64,000 nt of DNA, taken from the NCBI GenBank assembly GCA_028877215.1, contig JAPPFJ010000035.1, positions 248,001 through 312,000 of the forward strand, read 5' to 3'. Positions 44,229-52,852 of this stretch are shown here, one piece after another. A program made the position numbers and the translations under genes. The notes under the pieces were generated by a model. That model had not been told where the DNA came from. It did not search any database and worked only from the letters and a program-made list of their open reading frames with translations. How positions within the stretch are numbered: position 1 is the stretch's first letter; the number at the start of each line of letters is the position of its first letter. Origin of the DNA: Gemmatimonadota bacterium. Lineage in GTDB: Bacteria; Latescibacterota; UBA2968; GCA-2709665.

Positions 44229-46463
44229 TTATACTATGTACCCCTTTGCACCGCCGTCAACGAGTGGAAGCACCCCCGCCATAAATCCCAAGAAGGGGTC
44301 GTATGCTAATTCCCAACAGAATACCCCTGGCATGTGATCGAACTCGCGTAGCACCCACTCACTGGCCCGTGATCCGTATATCTGTACGCTTCCATTCTGA
44401 AGCTCTTGGCTTGGAAGACGTTGGCCTGATCCGATTTTTTCTTTTAGGACTTCATCAACTACGGCTGTTACTGTTGGCGAATCTATGACGCGGAACAATT
44501 TTGCAACCCTTGGGAAGTTTAGTGCACGTTCCGCCTTGCCTAACTCGTCCTTCTTCAGTCGCGAGCGACGAATCTCACGTCGTAGAGCCTCGGTGCAGGA
44601 ACTCACACCTACTCGCCTTTCGTTGAATAGCTCTCCCAATACGATGGATGAATGTTCAAACGTTGGATGCGGTCGAAGCCAAGAGTCATGTGCCAGTTGA
44701 ATGTCCCAAACGTCGGCAGACTCGTACTCGCTTTCACGGTTCACCCGGCCAGCGATCTGCAAGAGGCTGTTCAAGCAAGCACGTTCGCGGATGCCCGTCC
44801 GAAATGAAAAATCCACCCCAGCCTCGACGCAGGAGGTGGCCACGAGTGTCCAATCTTGATCTTTTCTGTCTTTGAGGCGATTAATGACTCTGCTAAGAGT
44901 GCTTGCACGGTCATTCGGAGTGAGCGCAGTTGAAAGGTGCTCGACTTGAGAATGATCCGATTGCATGTCGTCTTGGCTCTCCCAGTCAGAAAGATGTCGT
45001 GCGATGACTGCCGCCGATTGCACAGTGTTCACAATGAGCAGCCGCGGACCCGGCAGATGGAGCAGCCATGATTTCAACGTCGCCAGACTCATTGGCTCCG
45101 ACTGGTTTCTATAGGTGACCCGCGTTGCCTCAAGTTCCAAACTCTCATCCCGTACGGGCACGTTCACCAGATCAGGCACGATCGGGGACGAATCGACAAA
45201 CTCAGGCAGTTCCCAGAAGCGGCTTAACGACCCCGAACCGATAACAAAATAACAGCCCCAATTAGCCTTCAATTCCTGAAGCCACTTCCATGCGATCGGC
45301 CACAGGTGTGCTGGCAAGGCGGCGTGGGCCTCATCGACAAATATCGCGGAGCCAGCGACTTGATGGAGCTTTCGCAGTGCCCCAGTTCGACAGGCAGCGA
45401 GAGTTTCAAAAAACTGAACGGCAGTCGTAACAACGATGGGATTGTTCCACAAGAAGGTCAGATGCCGAGCCGCGAGGCTCTTGAATTCTGCCCGATGGTG
45501 GTGGGCTGCGATGACACGGTCTGGTTCCTCGTCCACTTTGACGAGTGCATTGCGATAACTCTGTACCGATTGGTCAATGATATTGGTGTATGGCAAGACG
45601 ACAAAGACTCGCCGCAGTTTCCGCGCGGCAGCTACGTTCAGCAAATGCGCCATGATTGCCGTTGTCTTTCCAGAGCCAACGGGAGAATCGCAGGCCAAAA
45701 CTGATTCATCTGACGGATCAGCGTTGCGGCAAGCGCGATAAACGTCCTGCCTAAGACGGGTCCGTTCATCTGTTTTGCTCGTCGCCAACCCCGCGACATA
45801 TCGATCCAAGAGTTTGAGTCGTAAAGCTGGCTCAAGTTTCGGACTCGTAACAGAAATAGCTTTTCCATAATTCCGCGCTGTATCCAGATGATCAGCGTCA
45901 ACCAGACAAGAAAGCGCCATGCGGAGCAACGTCGACATATCGCTCCGACGTTGCTCATTCAAGCGCGTCAATTGTCCCACGCTGGCAACGATTGAATTGT
46001 GCGAACTCAAGTATTCTTCTAGGTGTCCATCCGTGTGGTCCTTCGTTATGCCTCCAGATTCATCAAGCTCCAAATCTCGGAACGGCAATCCGGCACGTCG
46101 CGTCTGGTGTTCGGTGATATCCGGCAGGCCGAGGTGGTGCGAGAAGACGAGGATTGCTGCTAGCTGTGAGGCCGGTCGCAGAGGAGATTTTAAAAGATGT
46201 GCGACCCCAGCATCGACATGATTCGCCGGCAGATGACCACTGCCACTGACTGAAAGGACAGCTTGGTTTTTTGGATCAAGTTTGCCGATGTCGTGAAACT
46301 CGGCTGCTAACTGAACGGCCAGCTCAAACAATCTGCCATCGGTGGCGTTGGCAGCCAGCTCACCAGTATGCCGAACTGCTGACGCGATGACGTTCTCAAT
46401 GTGTTCGGCATACGGTTGAGCGGGAATTTTGTTCTCTGGTTGAGGACTGTGCGCAAGGATCAT
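44229..46463 (-). CDS. cas3: CRISPR-associated helicase-nuclease Cas3
   Basis: A 744-residue effector that unwinds and degrades target DNA. The N-terminal HD nuclease has AEFHDIGKL (His57-Asp58), FSHHLGLPD and DADHLD. The helicase has Walker A SPVGSGKTTA (about 260-268) and VDEAH (376-380), with a C-terminal RecA-like domain (SCVEAGVDFSF, AGRVNRE). The ATG at 46463 overlaps the cas7 stop as TAATG, which fixes the start; longer frames are chance. In the usual type I-C order cas3 comes first, before cas5. Here it lies between cas7 and cas4. Confidence 0.96.
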   Translation of the reverse strand: MILAHSPQPENKIPAQPYAEHIENVIASAVRHTGELAANATDGRLFELAVQLAAEFHDIGKLDPKNQAVLSVSGSGHLPANHVDAGVAHLLKSPLRPASQLAAILVFSHHLGLPDITEHQTRRAGLPFRDLELDESGGITKDHTDGHLEEYLSSHNSIVASVGQLTRLNEQRRSDMSTLLRMALSCLVDADHLDTARNYGKAISVTSPKLEPALRLKLLDRYVAGLATSKTDERTRLRQDVYRACRNADPSDESVLACDSPVGSGKTTAIMAHLLNVAAARKLRRVFVVLPYTNIIDQSVQSYRNALVKVDEEPDRVIAAHHHRAEFKSLAARHLTFLWNNPIVVTTAVQFFETLAACRTGALRKLHQVAGSAIFVDEAHAALPAHLWPIAWKWLQELKANWGCYFVIGSGSLSRFWELPEFVDSSPIVPDLVNVPVRDESLELEATRVTYRNQSEPMSLATLKSWLLHLPGPRLLIVNTVQSAAVIARHLSDWESQDDMQSDHSQVEHLSTALTPNDRASTLSRVINRLKDRKDQDWTLVATSCVEAGVDFSFRTGIRERACLNSLLQIAGRVNRESEYESADVWDIQLAHDSWLRPHPTFEHSSIVLGELFNERRVGVSSCTEALRREIRRSRLKKDELGKAERALNFPRVAKLFRVIDSPTVTAVVDEVLKEKIGSGQRLPSQELQNGSVQIYGSRASEWVLREFDHMPGVFCWELAYDPFLGFMAGVLPLVDGGAKGYIV

Positions 46464-47320
46464 TATTCCGCCATCAGATCTCGAAGTCCCGCGACACGAG
46501 CGGTCAATGGGTCGGGTAATTGCGTCGGCACGGTGTAATCGGACCATGCGTTCGAGGGCGAATTGAGATCGCCATTCTTATTGGGTGTCAATGCCTCGAT
46601 GATTGCGAAATCGGAGCACGATCCTAGCACCGATTTATGCTCAACCACCCAAGCGTGCCGCAAATCGACGAGCGGTCGGGCATGGGACCGAGTATGTGCA
46701 TAGGCGTGAGGGAGAACTTTGAACAGCAAATTAACATCTTGCTGTGTACAACCTGATTTGTGGGCCATGGAGGGATTCACAAAGAACGGCATGCAATACA
46801 CGGCATGTGGTACAAAGCGGTACCCCATTGGTGCCATTCCTCGGTCCTTACCTTCTTGCACTCCGGCCTTGTTGGTGTTGGTGTGACGGCTGATTTCGAT
46901 CGGAGCCACACTTAGTCCAAGTCCGAATTGGACGACGCCTGTCTTGATAGTGTCAGCAGCTCCCTCCTCCAAGAAAGTATTGCCGAATACCCGACCATCC
47001 CAGTATTTATTTTGGAACGACCCGTTTTTCAATTCTTCTTCAATCTGCTTACGGTTCCGTCCGCGCGACTCAAGTATCACGAATTTCTCATCGCTTAGGC
47101 TCATTTCCGTCTGCACCGCTTGCCAAACGGCCCCATCCTTCTCTCCGATCAAATCGCGCACTTTGCGTTTGAACGAAACGGGAGAAATCTCCCCGCGACC
47201 ATCAGGGCGCTGCCTTGGATCGCTTTCTCGATCTGGATCCCCGTTGGGATTGGAATTGATGACTTCGATGACCAGAAGTCCCGTAACTCGCTTCACGCCG
47301 TTCGCAGTAGTATCTGTCAT
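46463..47320 (-). CDS. cas7: CRISPR-associated protein Cas7 (Csd2), crRNA backbone subunit
   Basis: A 285-residue protein that lines the crRNA in the type I-C Cascade complex. N-terminal RRM-like fold with LLVIEVINSNPNGDPDRESD and the conserved NPNGDPD, then SFKRKVRDLI and RVFGNTFLEEGA. Its ATG overlaps the cas8c stop as ATGA. Confidence 0.96.
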   Translation of the reverse strand: MTDTTANGVKRVTGLLVIEVINSNPNGDPDRESDPRQRPDGRGEISPVSFKRKVRDLIGEKDGAVWQAVQTEMSLSDEKFVILESRGRNRKQIEEELKNGSFQNKYWDGRVFGNTFLEEGAADTIKTGVVQFGLGLSVAPIEISRHTNTNKAGVQEGKDRGMAPMGYRFVPHAVYCMPFFVNPSMAHKSGCTQQDVNLLFKVLPHAYAHTRSHARPLVDLRHAWVVEHKSVLGSCSDFAIIEALTPNKNGDLNSPSNAWSDYTVPTQLPDPLTARVAGLRDLMAE

Positions 47321-47727
47321 TCTTGCTCTCCTTCGTTCAAAGTTTTCGAAGAATCGTCGTTGGATTTTTCCCTATCGGAACGGGCGAGGTACCCAAGCAG
47401 CATAGCAACCTTGTCAGTATCCGAACACCGACTCGGCATATCCCTCTCAGATAGTGACGCGCATACGCGACCTATCTCGCCGAGGAAGTACTTGGCAAGG
47501 CGTACTTCCTCGCCACCTTGGACCGTCTGCGCCCAAGAGTAGTAGGGCTTGATGCGCTGCCAAAACAATGCGAGCGCAAATTCAGGTGTGTCCATCGCAT
47601 TTGTCATTAGGCCATTGCCAACCAGTTGTAATGGCACTTGGCCCTTTCGCACCTCATGGCAATACTGCACATGCAGCTGATCGGCCAAACTAAGCAGACG
47701 GCCAATCAGATAGGGTGGATTCTTCAT
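47317..47727 (-). CDS. cas11c: Predicted Cas11c from an internal start in cas8c
   Basis: Type I-C Cascade is known to use a small subunit translated from within cas8c. In this gene an ATG at 47727, in frame, begins MKNPPYLIGRLLSLADQLHV and has AAAGGA six bases upstream. The product would be 136 residues, all helical, ending with Cas8c. This is the expected size and place for Cas11c. The start is inferred from the sequence, not proven. Confidence 0.65.
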   Translation of the reverse strand: MKNPPYLIGRLLSLADQLHVQYCHEVRKGQVPLQLVGNGLMTNAMDTPEFALALFWQRIKPYYSWAQTVQGGEEVRLAKYFLGEIGRVCASLSERDMPSRCSDTDKVAMLLGYLARSDREKSNDDSSKTLNEGEQE

Positions 47728-49461
47728 ATAGATTCCTTTCTTGTAGTCGAGTTTCGCAAGTAGCAATCCGAGAATCTGTGGAAGCAATAAGGCTTGTTTA
47801 CCATAAACCCTGCCCATTCGGTGAACTTTCCCCAGGTGGATAGCTTGGCCAATCACTAGCAGTAGCGATAATGAATTGCTGGTGATCGCCTTAATAGCCC
47901 TTGTGGCGACCGTTCGCAGCACCGGATCGTCTGCCAAGAGTAACGACAGGCCGTCGGCAATCTGGAAATCGAAAGCAGATTCGGCGTGTGTACCCATTCG
48001 CTGCCAAACCGTGTTTAGACACCAAACCACCTCAGCCGGATAGGGAGTAATAGGACGTTGCCAAACGGGTTCTTCACCTCTCTTTAGACCGAATTGACGA
48101 ATCATTACTGGTGGCGAGTTGCGACAAAACTCTTGCCATTCGTCAGCACTATCGAGCAAGTGTTGAATGGAATAACGACTACTGTGCAACACTTTGGTCC
48201 GAAAACCGTCAGGCTTAGTGAGGACAAAGACACGCAGTTCAGCATTGCGTGATGACACGAGTCGTCCCTTGAGAGCCTTGGCAACTCGGTGTGAACATGC
48301 CTCAAAGAGTGAACCGTCAGGATCAGATCGGTCTCCTTCAACACCACAGAATAATCCAGCCAATTCAGGTGCTTCTGTAGGTAATTCGGAGGGATACGTA
48401 ATCAACATTGCCGACGCACCACCGAGCGAAGAAACATCATGCCACGTTTTGCCGCGACGTTCGTCTCTGGTGACCCACTCCAAAGCAGTCTTCATTTCGA
48501 GCCGCGCAGGCTGCAAGACATAGAATGACCGAGCGTCGGCCAAACCATACCGCCGCTGACATGGCGACTCGCTGGACATTGCACGCAGTTTTACATTCCC
48601 TAGCACTGGTACCTTAATTTCGGGAAAGCTATCATTCATGCCACCGCCTTCCACTCCTCCAAAGGCATCGGCAGCGATCAAGCGTCCCTGATGCCTCTCC
48701 TCGATGGTTTCCGTAGCTAACAGGCGATCATTTACCCAAGCCTGAACCTTCGGATGGTTGGCTGGATACGCGAATTGAGATTGATCAACGAGCTCCAAGG
48801 TGATCGCTATGTTTTTAGGTACCTTCCCAGAATGAAAGAACAAAACATCCATCCATTCAGCGGCTTCGGATTGTTCGGATCTTATTTCGCGCATCGCGAT
48901 TTCCTTCAATCGCTCATGCAGGGCAGCCCCATCCGTCTGCTGGGCACGGCGTAGCAATTCCACGAAGGATCGCGATTCTTCTGTGCTCTCACCCAACATC
49001 GTCATCACATCATGAGTAACTGAGGATAGGCAATCATTTAATTTATCCATTGCATCTTTGCTACGTGCTCCTTTGTCAGATCGGATCCAGCCCGATCTAC
49101 AAACCGAAAGCAAGTATGCAAGTTCTTTGTCGCGGACTGCTGTCTCTGGCGGCTTCTTCGATCCAAGCGCTTTTCTAAACTTAGCGGCACGTTCTTTTGT
49201 TGCCTGATCTGCAAATTGCATTAACGGCGGCACATTGAACGATGGAAACGAGTAACCAGCCGCTTTTTCGTATTTTCGCAATTCTGCGCGGATTTGTGGG
49301 TCGGTAATAGGAGCGACGTTAGCGACATGTCCTTGATCGTCGAGTTCGACAAAGAAAGCCTGCCCGCCTTTGGGACACTCTTTAAAATGCCGGTGCCAAG
49401 AATGAAGCGTGACACCTGTCCGTTTCAGACTCTCGGATAGATGGAAGACCTCATTCAGCAT
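47317..49461 (-). CDS. cas8c: CRISPR-associated large subunit Cas8c (Csd1)
   Basis: A 714-residue large subunit that recognises the PAM. Typical Csd1 N-terminus (HRHFKECPKGGQAFFVELDD) and a C-terminal helical part that also encodes Cas11c. It is longer than many Csd1 proteins (around 600 residues). Overlaps cas5c by 11 bp on one side and cas7 by ATGA on the other, so the three are translationally coupled. Confidence 0.95.
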   Translation of the reverse strand: MLNEVFHLSESLKRTGVTLHSWHRHFKECPKGGQAFFVELDDQGHVANVAPITDPQIRAELRKYEKAAGYSFPSFNVPPLMQFADQATKERAAKFRKALGSKKPPETAVRDKELAYLLSVCRSGWIRSDKGARSKDAMDKLNDCLSSVTHDVMTMLGESTEESRSFVELLRRAQQTDGAALHERLKEIAMREIRSEQSEAAEWMDVLFFHSGKVPKNIAITLELVDQSQFAYPANHPKVQAWVNDRLLATETIEERHQGRLIAADAFGGVEGGGMNDSFPEIKVPVLGNVKLRAMSSESPCQRRYGLADARSFYVLQPARLEMKTALEWVTRDERRGKTWHDVSSLGGASAMLITYPSELPTEAPELAGLFCGVEGDRSDPDGSLFEACSHRVAKALKGRLVSSRNAELRVFVLTKPDGFRTKVLHSSRYSIQHLLDSADEWQEFCRNSPPVMIRQFGLKRGEEPVWQRPITPYPAEVVWCLNTVWQRMGTHAESAFDFQIADGLSLLLADDPVLRTVATRAIKAITSNSLSLLLVIGQAIHLGKVHRMGRVYGKQALLLPQILGLLLAKLDYKKGIYMKNPPYLIGRLLSLADQLHVQYCHEVRKGQVPLQLVGNGLMTNAMDTPEFALALFWQRIKPYYSWAQTVQGGEEVRLAKYFLGEIGRVCASLSERDMPSRCSDTDKVAMLLGYLARSDREKSNDDSSKTLNEGEQE

Positions 49462-50098
49462 AGACTAAGACTCCATTTTCGATCGCGACGTTTTGTTGAA
49501 ACGTCGGTTTGTATTTACCAAACTTCGGCTTGGAGAAGACAGTGTGCAGCATACTTGGAAGGACCGTATTGATTTTTTGACAAACTTCAGTCCCGTCACG
49601 AAAGGGGCCTACATAGCTTGGCGTAAACTCCTTCCAGCCTAGACATGGGACGGAATACCATTGGCCTCGTGTCAGCCGACGTTCGAACATATCTCGATAT
49701 GCGTGCGCCCCGTTTCTAGAAAGAGTCTGAGATCGCCTCGCACGCTCCGATAGTTGTCGCATTCCAGAATCCACGGTTTCCACCTTCGCATACAGTCGAT
49801 AGCTAACATTGATCAACACCGTCGCCAGTAGTTGGTAGCTGCTTCCCTTCTTCATTATCTTGCTCTTACGCAAAGGTCCTCCATAGTTTGTCGAGTACGT
49901 GTGAAAGATTAGTGGTGCGCATATTTCGATTCTTACGGGTTTAACGTTAGCTGACTTGAGCCAGCAGATAGATTCGAACATCCCCTTGGCAGCTGAAAAC
50001 GTCGGCACTGGATAGCTAACCGGTGTATCACCAGTATCCGGCCGAGTCCACATGGCTGTTGGACCGGCGATTTCAAATTGTACCGCATACGATTTCAT
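49451..50098 (-). CDS. cas5c: CRISPR-associated protein Cas5c (Cas5d), crRNA-processing subunit
   Basis: A 215-residue protein. In type I-C, Cas5 replaces Cas6 and cuts the pre-crRNA at the base of the repeat hairpin. The N-terminus VQFEIAGPTAMWTRPDTGDT and PVPTFSAAKGMFESICWLKS are typical of the family. The start at 50098, preceded by GGAAG, was chosen over a longer frame that adds ten unmatched residues. It is the first gene of the operon. Confidence 0.94.
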   Translation of the reverse strand: MKSYAVQFEIAGPTAMWTRPDTGDTPVSYPVPTFSAAKGMFESICWLKSANVKPVRIEICAPLIFHTYSTNYGGPLRKSKIMKKGSSYQLLATVLINVSYRLYAKVETVDSGMRQLSERARRSQTLSRNGAHAYRDMFERRLTRGQWYSVPCLGWKEFTPSYVGPFRDGTEVCQKINTVLPSMLHTVFSKPKFGKYKPTFQQNVAIENGVLVYAE

Positions 50099-50344
50099 AC
50101 AATCTTCCAATCTAAGGACCACTCGCAATACAGTTCCGTGGCCACCCGCTGCAAGTAGCTCTACGATGGAGTAACTGACGCGTGCGTGGTGCTCTGTTGA
50201 CGAATTCTCGGACTATTGACAAAGCCTTTCACAGCGAGTCGGTTTCCCCAAATTCAGTAACAGAATGGCCAGCGTTATTGCCAAGAAATCCAACACGACC
50301 GACCTCCCAGACTGAGTGGGATTTCTTGTTCCCAGCCCAACCGG

Positions 50345-50361
50345 TGTCGCAGAAAGCGACG
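50345..50361. promoter_or_regulatory. Palindromic site 1 upstream of the cas operon
   Basis: TGTCGCAGAAAGCGACG: arms GTCGC and GCGAC around a short spacer. It is an imperfect match to site 2 at 50468, about 120 bp away, and about 250 bp upstream of cas5c. A regulator binding site is inferred. Confidence 0.4.
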
Positions 50362-50467
50362 GAAGCAATCATCGTACACAACCATAAAGCCATCCAAGCG
50401 ACATCCGTGCAGGGACATTGCAAGATCAGAATCTGCGCGTCGCGGGCATCCTGCCCTCGGCCCCAGG

Positions 50468-50484
50468 TGTCGCAAAATGCGACA
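50468..50484. promoter_or_regulatory. Palindromic site 2 upstream of the cas operon
   Basis: TGTCGCAAAATGCGACA: perfect 7-bp arms around AAA. This kind of palindrome is typical of dimeric regulators, and of enhancer sites for sigma-54 activators, but no -24/-12 promoter was found below it. Confidence 0.45.
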
Positions 50485-50516
50485 GTGATGCGAGAATGGC
50501 CGCGGGATTATCCATT

Positions 50517-50672
50517 TCACACCGTGGGACTTCTCGCCTTCATCCTCTCCACTGAGATCACGTCGGCCGTGATTTCCCTTCTCAGTTCCTCCGGCACCAG
50601 CGCCTCGCGCACTGGCCCCCATTCCTGAATCCGTGGCTTCAACTCGATCTTTCGTGTCTCCCTGTGTCTCAT
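50517..50672 (-). CDS. Small coupled protein of unknown function
   Basis: A 51-residue protein: RKIELKPRIQEWGPVREALV then LRREITADVISVERMKARSP. Its ATG overlaps the stop of the preceding gene as ATGA. No family recognised. It lies upstream of the cas operon in the same direction, separated by the palindromic sites. Confidence 0.5.
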   Translation of the reverse strand: MRHRETRKIELKPRIQEWGPVREALVPEELRREITADVISVERMKARSPTV

Positions 50673-51226
50673 CCGATCCGCGAATAGGCCATCTTGAGCG
50701 CCCCGGCCAGTCCTTTCACCTTGTACTCCCAACTCGCGCGAGCGTTCGGGCCGATACATTCAATGGCTTCGACTCCGGCGCGGCGACAGGGGCGTTGTGC
50801 GACTGTGCCGAGCGCGATGACCGTTCGGCCTTCGACTTCGTGCCGGGTGATTCTGGTAAAGGACGCGTCGACGTGTCGTGTCGGGAACGGCGGCCACTTC
50901 AGGTACGGCAGCAGATGAAACGCTTGCGTGACATAGATGTCAGAGCGGGTGCGTTTTACCTGCTCCAGAGCCAGCGTCAGTACTTTGTTCAAGGGCATAC
51001 CCGGCAGCCAGCCCTGCTCCCTCAACACCTCGCGATGCTCGTGGACGGACAGGGCGTCCAGCCAGTAGTGCGCGACAAGCACCGGACCTGTCTCGCTGTT
51101 CGACACCATCTGGTACGGCGTGACCCACTCTCCGTCGAATCCGACGTCTGCAAGCGTCTTGTATTTGCGCACGTATCCCGGAATTACGAACTCACGACGG
51201 CGGACGATGATCTCGGATCTCTTCAT
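50669..51226 (-). CDS. Protein resembling the uracil-DNA glycosylase fold
   Basis: A 185-residue protein. The order of blocks, LPGMPLNKVLTLALEQVKRT, IYVTQAFHLLPY, RTVIALGTVAQ, IECIGPNARASW, resembles a UDG-like alpha/beta fold (the strand-loop with N or T, then VVxLG, then HPxA-like). The usual N-terminal glycine-rich loop is not evident, so the assignment is tentative. GGGAGG precedes the ATG. It is coupled to the 51-residue gene. A 28-bp piece related to its coding sequence is found at 62093-62121. Confidence 0.4.
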   Translation of the reverse strand: MKRSEIIVRRREFVIPGYVRKYKTLADVGFDGEWVTPYQMVSNSETGPVLVAHYWLDALSVHEHREVLREQGWLPGMPLNKVLTLALEQVKRTRSDIYVTQAFHLLPYLKWPPFPTRHVDASFTRITRHEVEGRTVIALGTVAQRPCRRAGVEAIECIGPNARASWEYKVKGLAGALKMAYSRIG

Positions 51227-51353
51227 GCCATCCTCCCGGTCCATCTGACAAAACCACGCATAACCCGGAAGTGAACGTATCAACGCGCAATGGGGTCTGC
51301 TCCGGGTGAAAACCCGGTTGGTCGCAAACTCGATTCCGGAACTGTTCTTCGAA

Positions 51354-51740
51354 TCAAATCCCGGGACCCACCCCAGGCTTGTTCATCTTCAGTTCCTTTG
51401 CCATTTCCTTGACTCGAGCCTCGACTTCAGCTAAATCATAACGATAGATCGATAACGTGCGGTGTTGAGCTCGCCGCAGGAGTCCCATAGGCGAGATATC
51501 GAAATAGTAGCTCTTGATCGTCCACATATACCGGCTGGTCTCGGGAATCCACTGAACGACGTAAACCTCTGCCTGATCGATCCACCTTGACACTTCCCGG
51601 TGCTTTAACAGATGAACCGTCTGTAGCGCTTTCGCTGTGTTTTGCAATACCTGTAACATCTCCTCGTGGCAATGGATCGGAAAAGGGCGTTTCTCTGTCC
51701 CGTCTCCGTGTGCGAAGATTTCCTGCAATCGTTCCTGCAT
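51354..51740 (-). CDS. Hypothetical protein
   Basis: A 128-residue protein with an amphipathic helical first half (EEMLQVLQNTAKALQTVHLL) and a beta-rich middle (AEVYVVQWIPETSRYMWTIK), ending in a Lys-rich tail. GGAAGGA before the ATG at 51740 fixes the start; a longer frame upstream is chance. No family recognised. It lies 127 bp upstream of the UDG-like gene, in the same direction. Confidence 0.5.
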   Translation of the reverse strand: MQERLQEIFAHGDGTEKRPFPIHCHEEMLQVLQNTAKALQTVHLLKHREVSRWIDQAEVYVVQWIPETSRYMWTIKSYYFDISPMGLLRRAQHRTLSIYRYDLAEVEARVKEMAKELKMNKPGVGPGI

Positions 51741-52169
51741 TACAATTCCTTCCACAATCCCGCTTTGCGGTAAAGCCTGATGAATCGTGCCGTGATACAG
51801 AGGGTTACGCAAGAAATGACGAAAAGCCCTTGTCAGTTCCGGATAGGGAAAAAGCAACCGCATTCCGATTCATCGTCCATTCCGGAGCCAGGACCTTCGG
51901 ATCAAGTGGCTCAGCCAAATCCATGGACAAGATGGCATTTCGCTCCCAAATATCACGCTTCACAGCCTTCAAGGATTGACCGTGCCCTAACAGCCCGTTG
52001 AAAAAGCCCATCCGGGCTGCGGCCGGCCCTTGCGGACGAAATACTGCGTTGCGCGCCCTCGCCGAATCGCTCGATGGGACTCGGTTGCGCGCCTTGTCTT
52101 CGGCCACAATGGCTCGGCCTCGCCTGCAGAGCGACTTTATCAACGGACTGCTAACTGAAACTCGCCCGG
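51741..52169. other. Intergenic stretch without visible features
   Basis: About 430 bp, with open frames on both strands that overlap and show no motif. The part at 51998-52150 is GC-rich; nothing was recognised in it. Confidence 0.35.
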
Positions 52170-52829
52170 CTAGAACCCGTAGCTGAAACCCAGATTCAGG
52201 ATCGGATACACGAATGCGGCGCCCGGGACGTCGTCGTTGATCGATTCGGCTTCCTCTGCCAGGTCCGACCTGAACTGCGCGTCCGAGGACGCGGGGCCCG
52301 TAGCCTCGAAGGAGAAATCCGGCGTCCCGTGAAAGGCGACCCCAAGATCCAGCGCGAAGCCGAAACCGGGCTCGAGGGCGTTTCCCCACCCGAGGCCCAG
52401 ATAGGGGGAAAACTGCGAGGTCCCAAACGAGCCGCGTATCGTTCCCACCTCGGCCGGCGCGTACACGCTGTCCCCGAGTTCAACTTCCTCCGTTGGAGCG
52501 CCATCGAGTTCCGGCGGCCTCCCGAAGTAGACCGCGCCCGCACTCAGGCGGAAGCCGCTTTCGTTCGGGTATAGATCGAACGTGGCCGTCACGGCGGGAG
52601 ACGGAAGCTCCACGTTGAACTCCACGTCCTCCACGGAGACTTCGAAGCCGACCGGCTGAACATCGATCCCTCCCCTGAGGTTGATCCGGCTGTGGAGTGG
52701 AGTCGCCACCCGCGCGCCGATCCCCAGCGTTCCGACGTGGACGGACGCACCGACCCTTTGTTGTGCCAGGGCGGGTACATCCAGGACCAGTAGCACGAGG
52801 ACCCAGAGCCCACATCTCAAGCTTCGCAT
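52170..52829 (-). CDS. Outer-membrane beta-barrel protein
   Basis: A 219-residue protein with signal peptide (LWVLVLLVLDVPALAQQ) and alternating strands (RINLRGGIDVQPVGFEVSVE, ATFDLYPNESGFRLSAGAVY). It ends LNLGFSYGF with terminal Phe, as outer-membrane barrels do. It has the size of an 8-strand barrel. GGAGG precedes paired ATGs; 52829 gives the better spacing. A truncated copy of its 3' end is at 60348-60473. Confidence 0.7.
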   Translation of the reverse strand: MRSLRCGLWVLVLLVLDVPALAQQRVGASVHVGTLGIGARVATPLHSRINLRGGIDVQPVGFEVSVEDVEFNVELPSPAVTATFDLYPNESGFRLSAGAVYFGRPPELDGAPTEEVELGDSVYAPAEVGTIRGSFGTSQFSPYLGLGWGNALEPGFGFALDLGVAFHGTPDFSFEATGPASSDAQFRSDLAEEAESINDDVPGAAFVYPILNLGFSYGF

Positions 52830-52852
52830 CATGCCCTCCGTATCCGTAAATA

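Noticed and set aside
50099-50344. Sigma-54 promoter for the cas operon
   Set aside because: Looked for GG-N10-GC elements on the minus strand below the palindromes; none with proper spacing.
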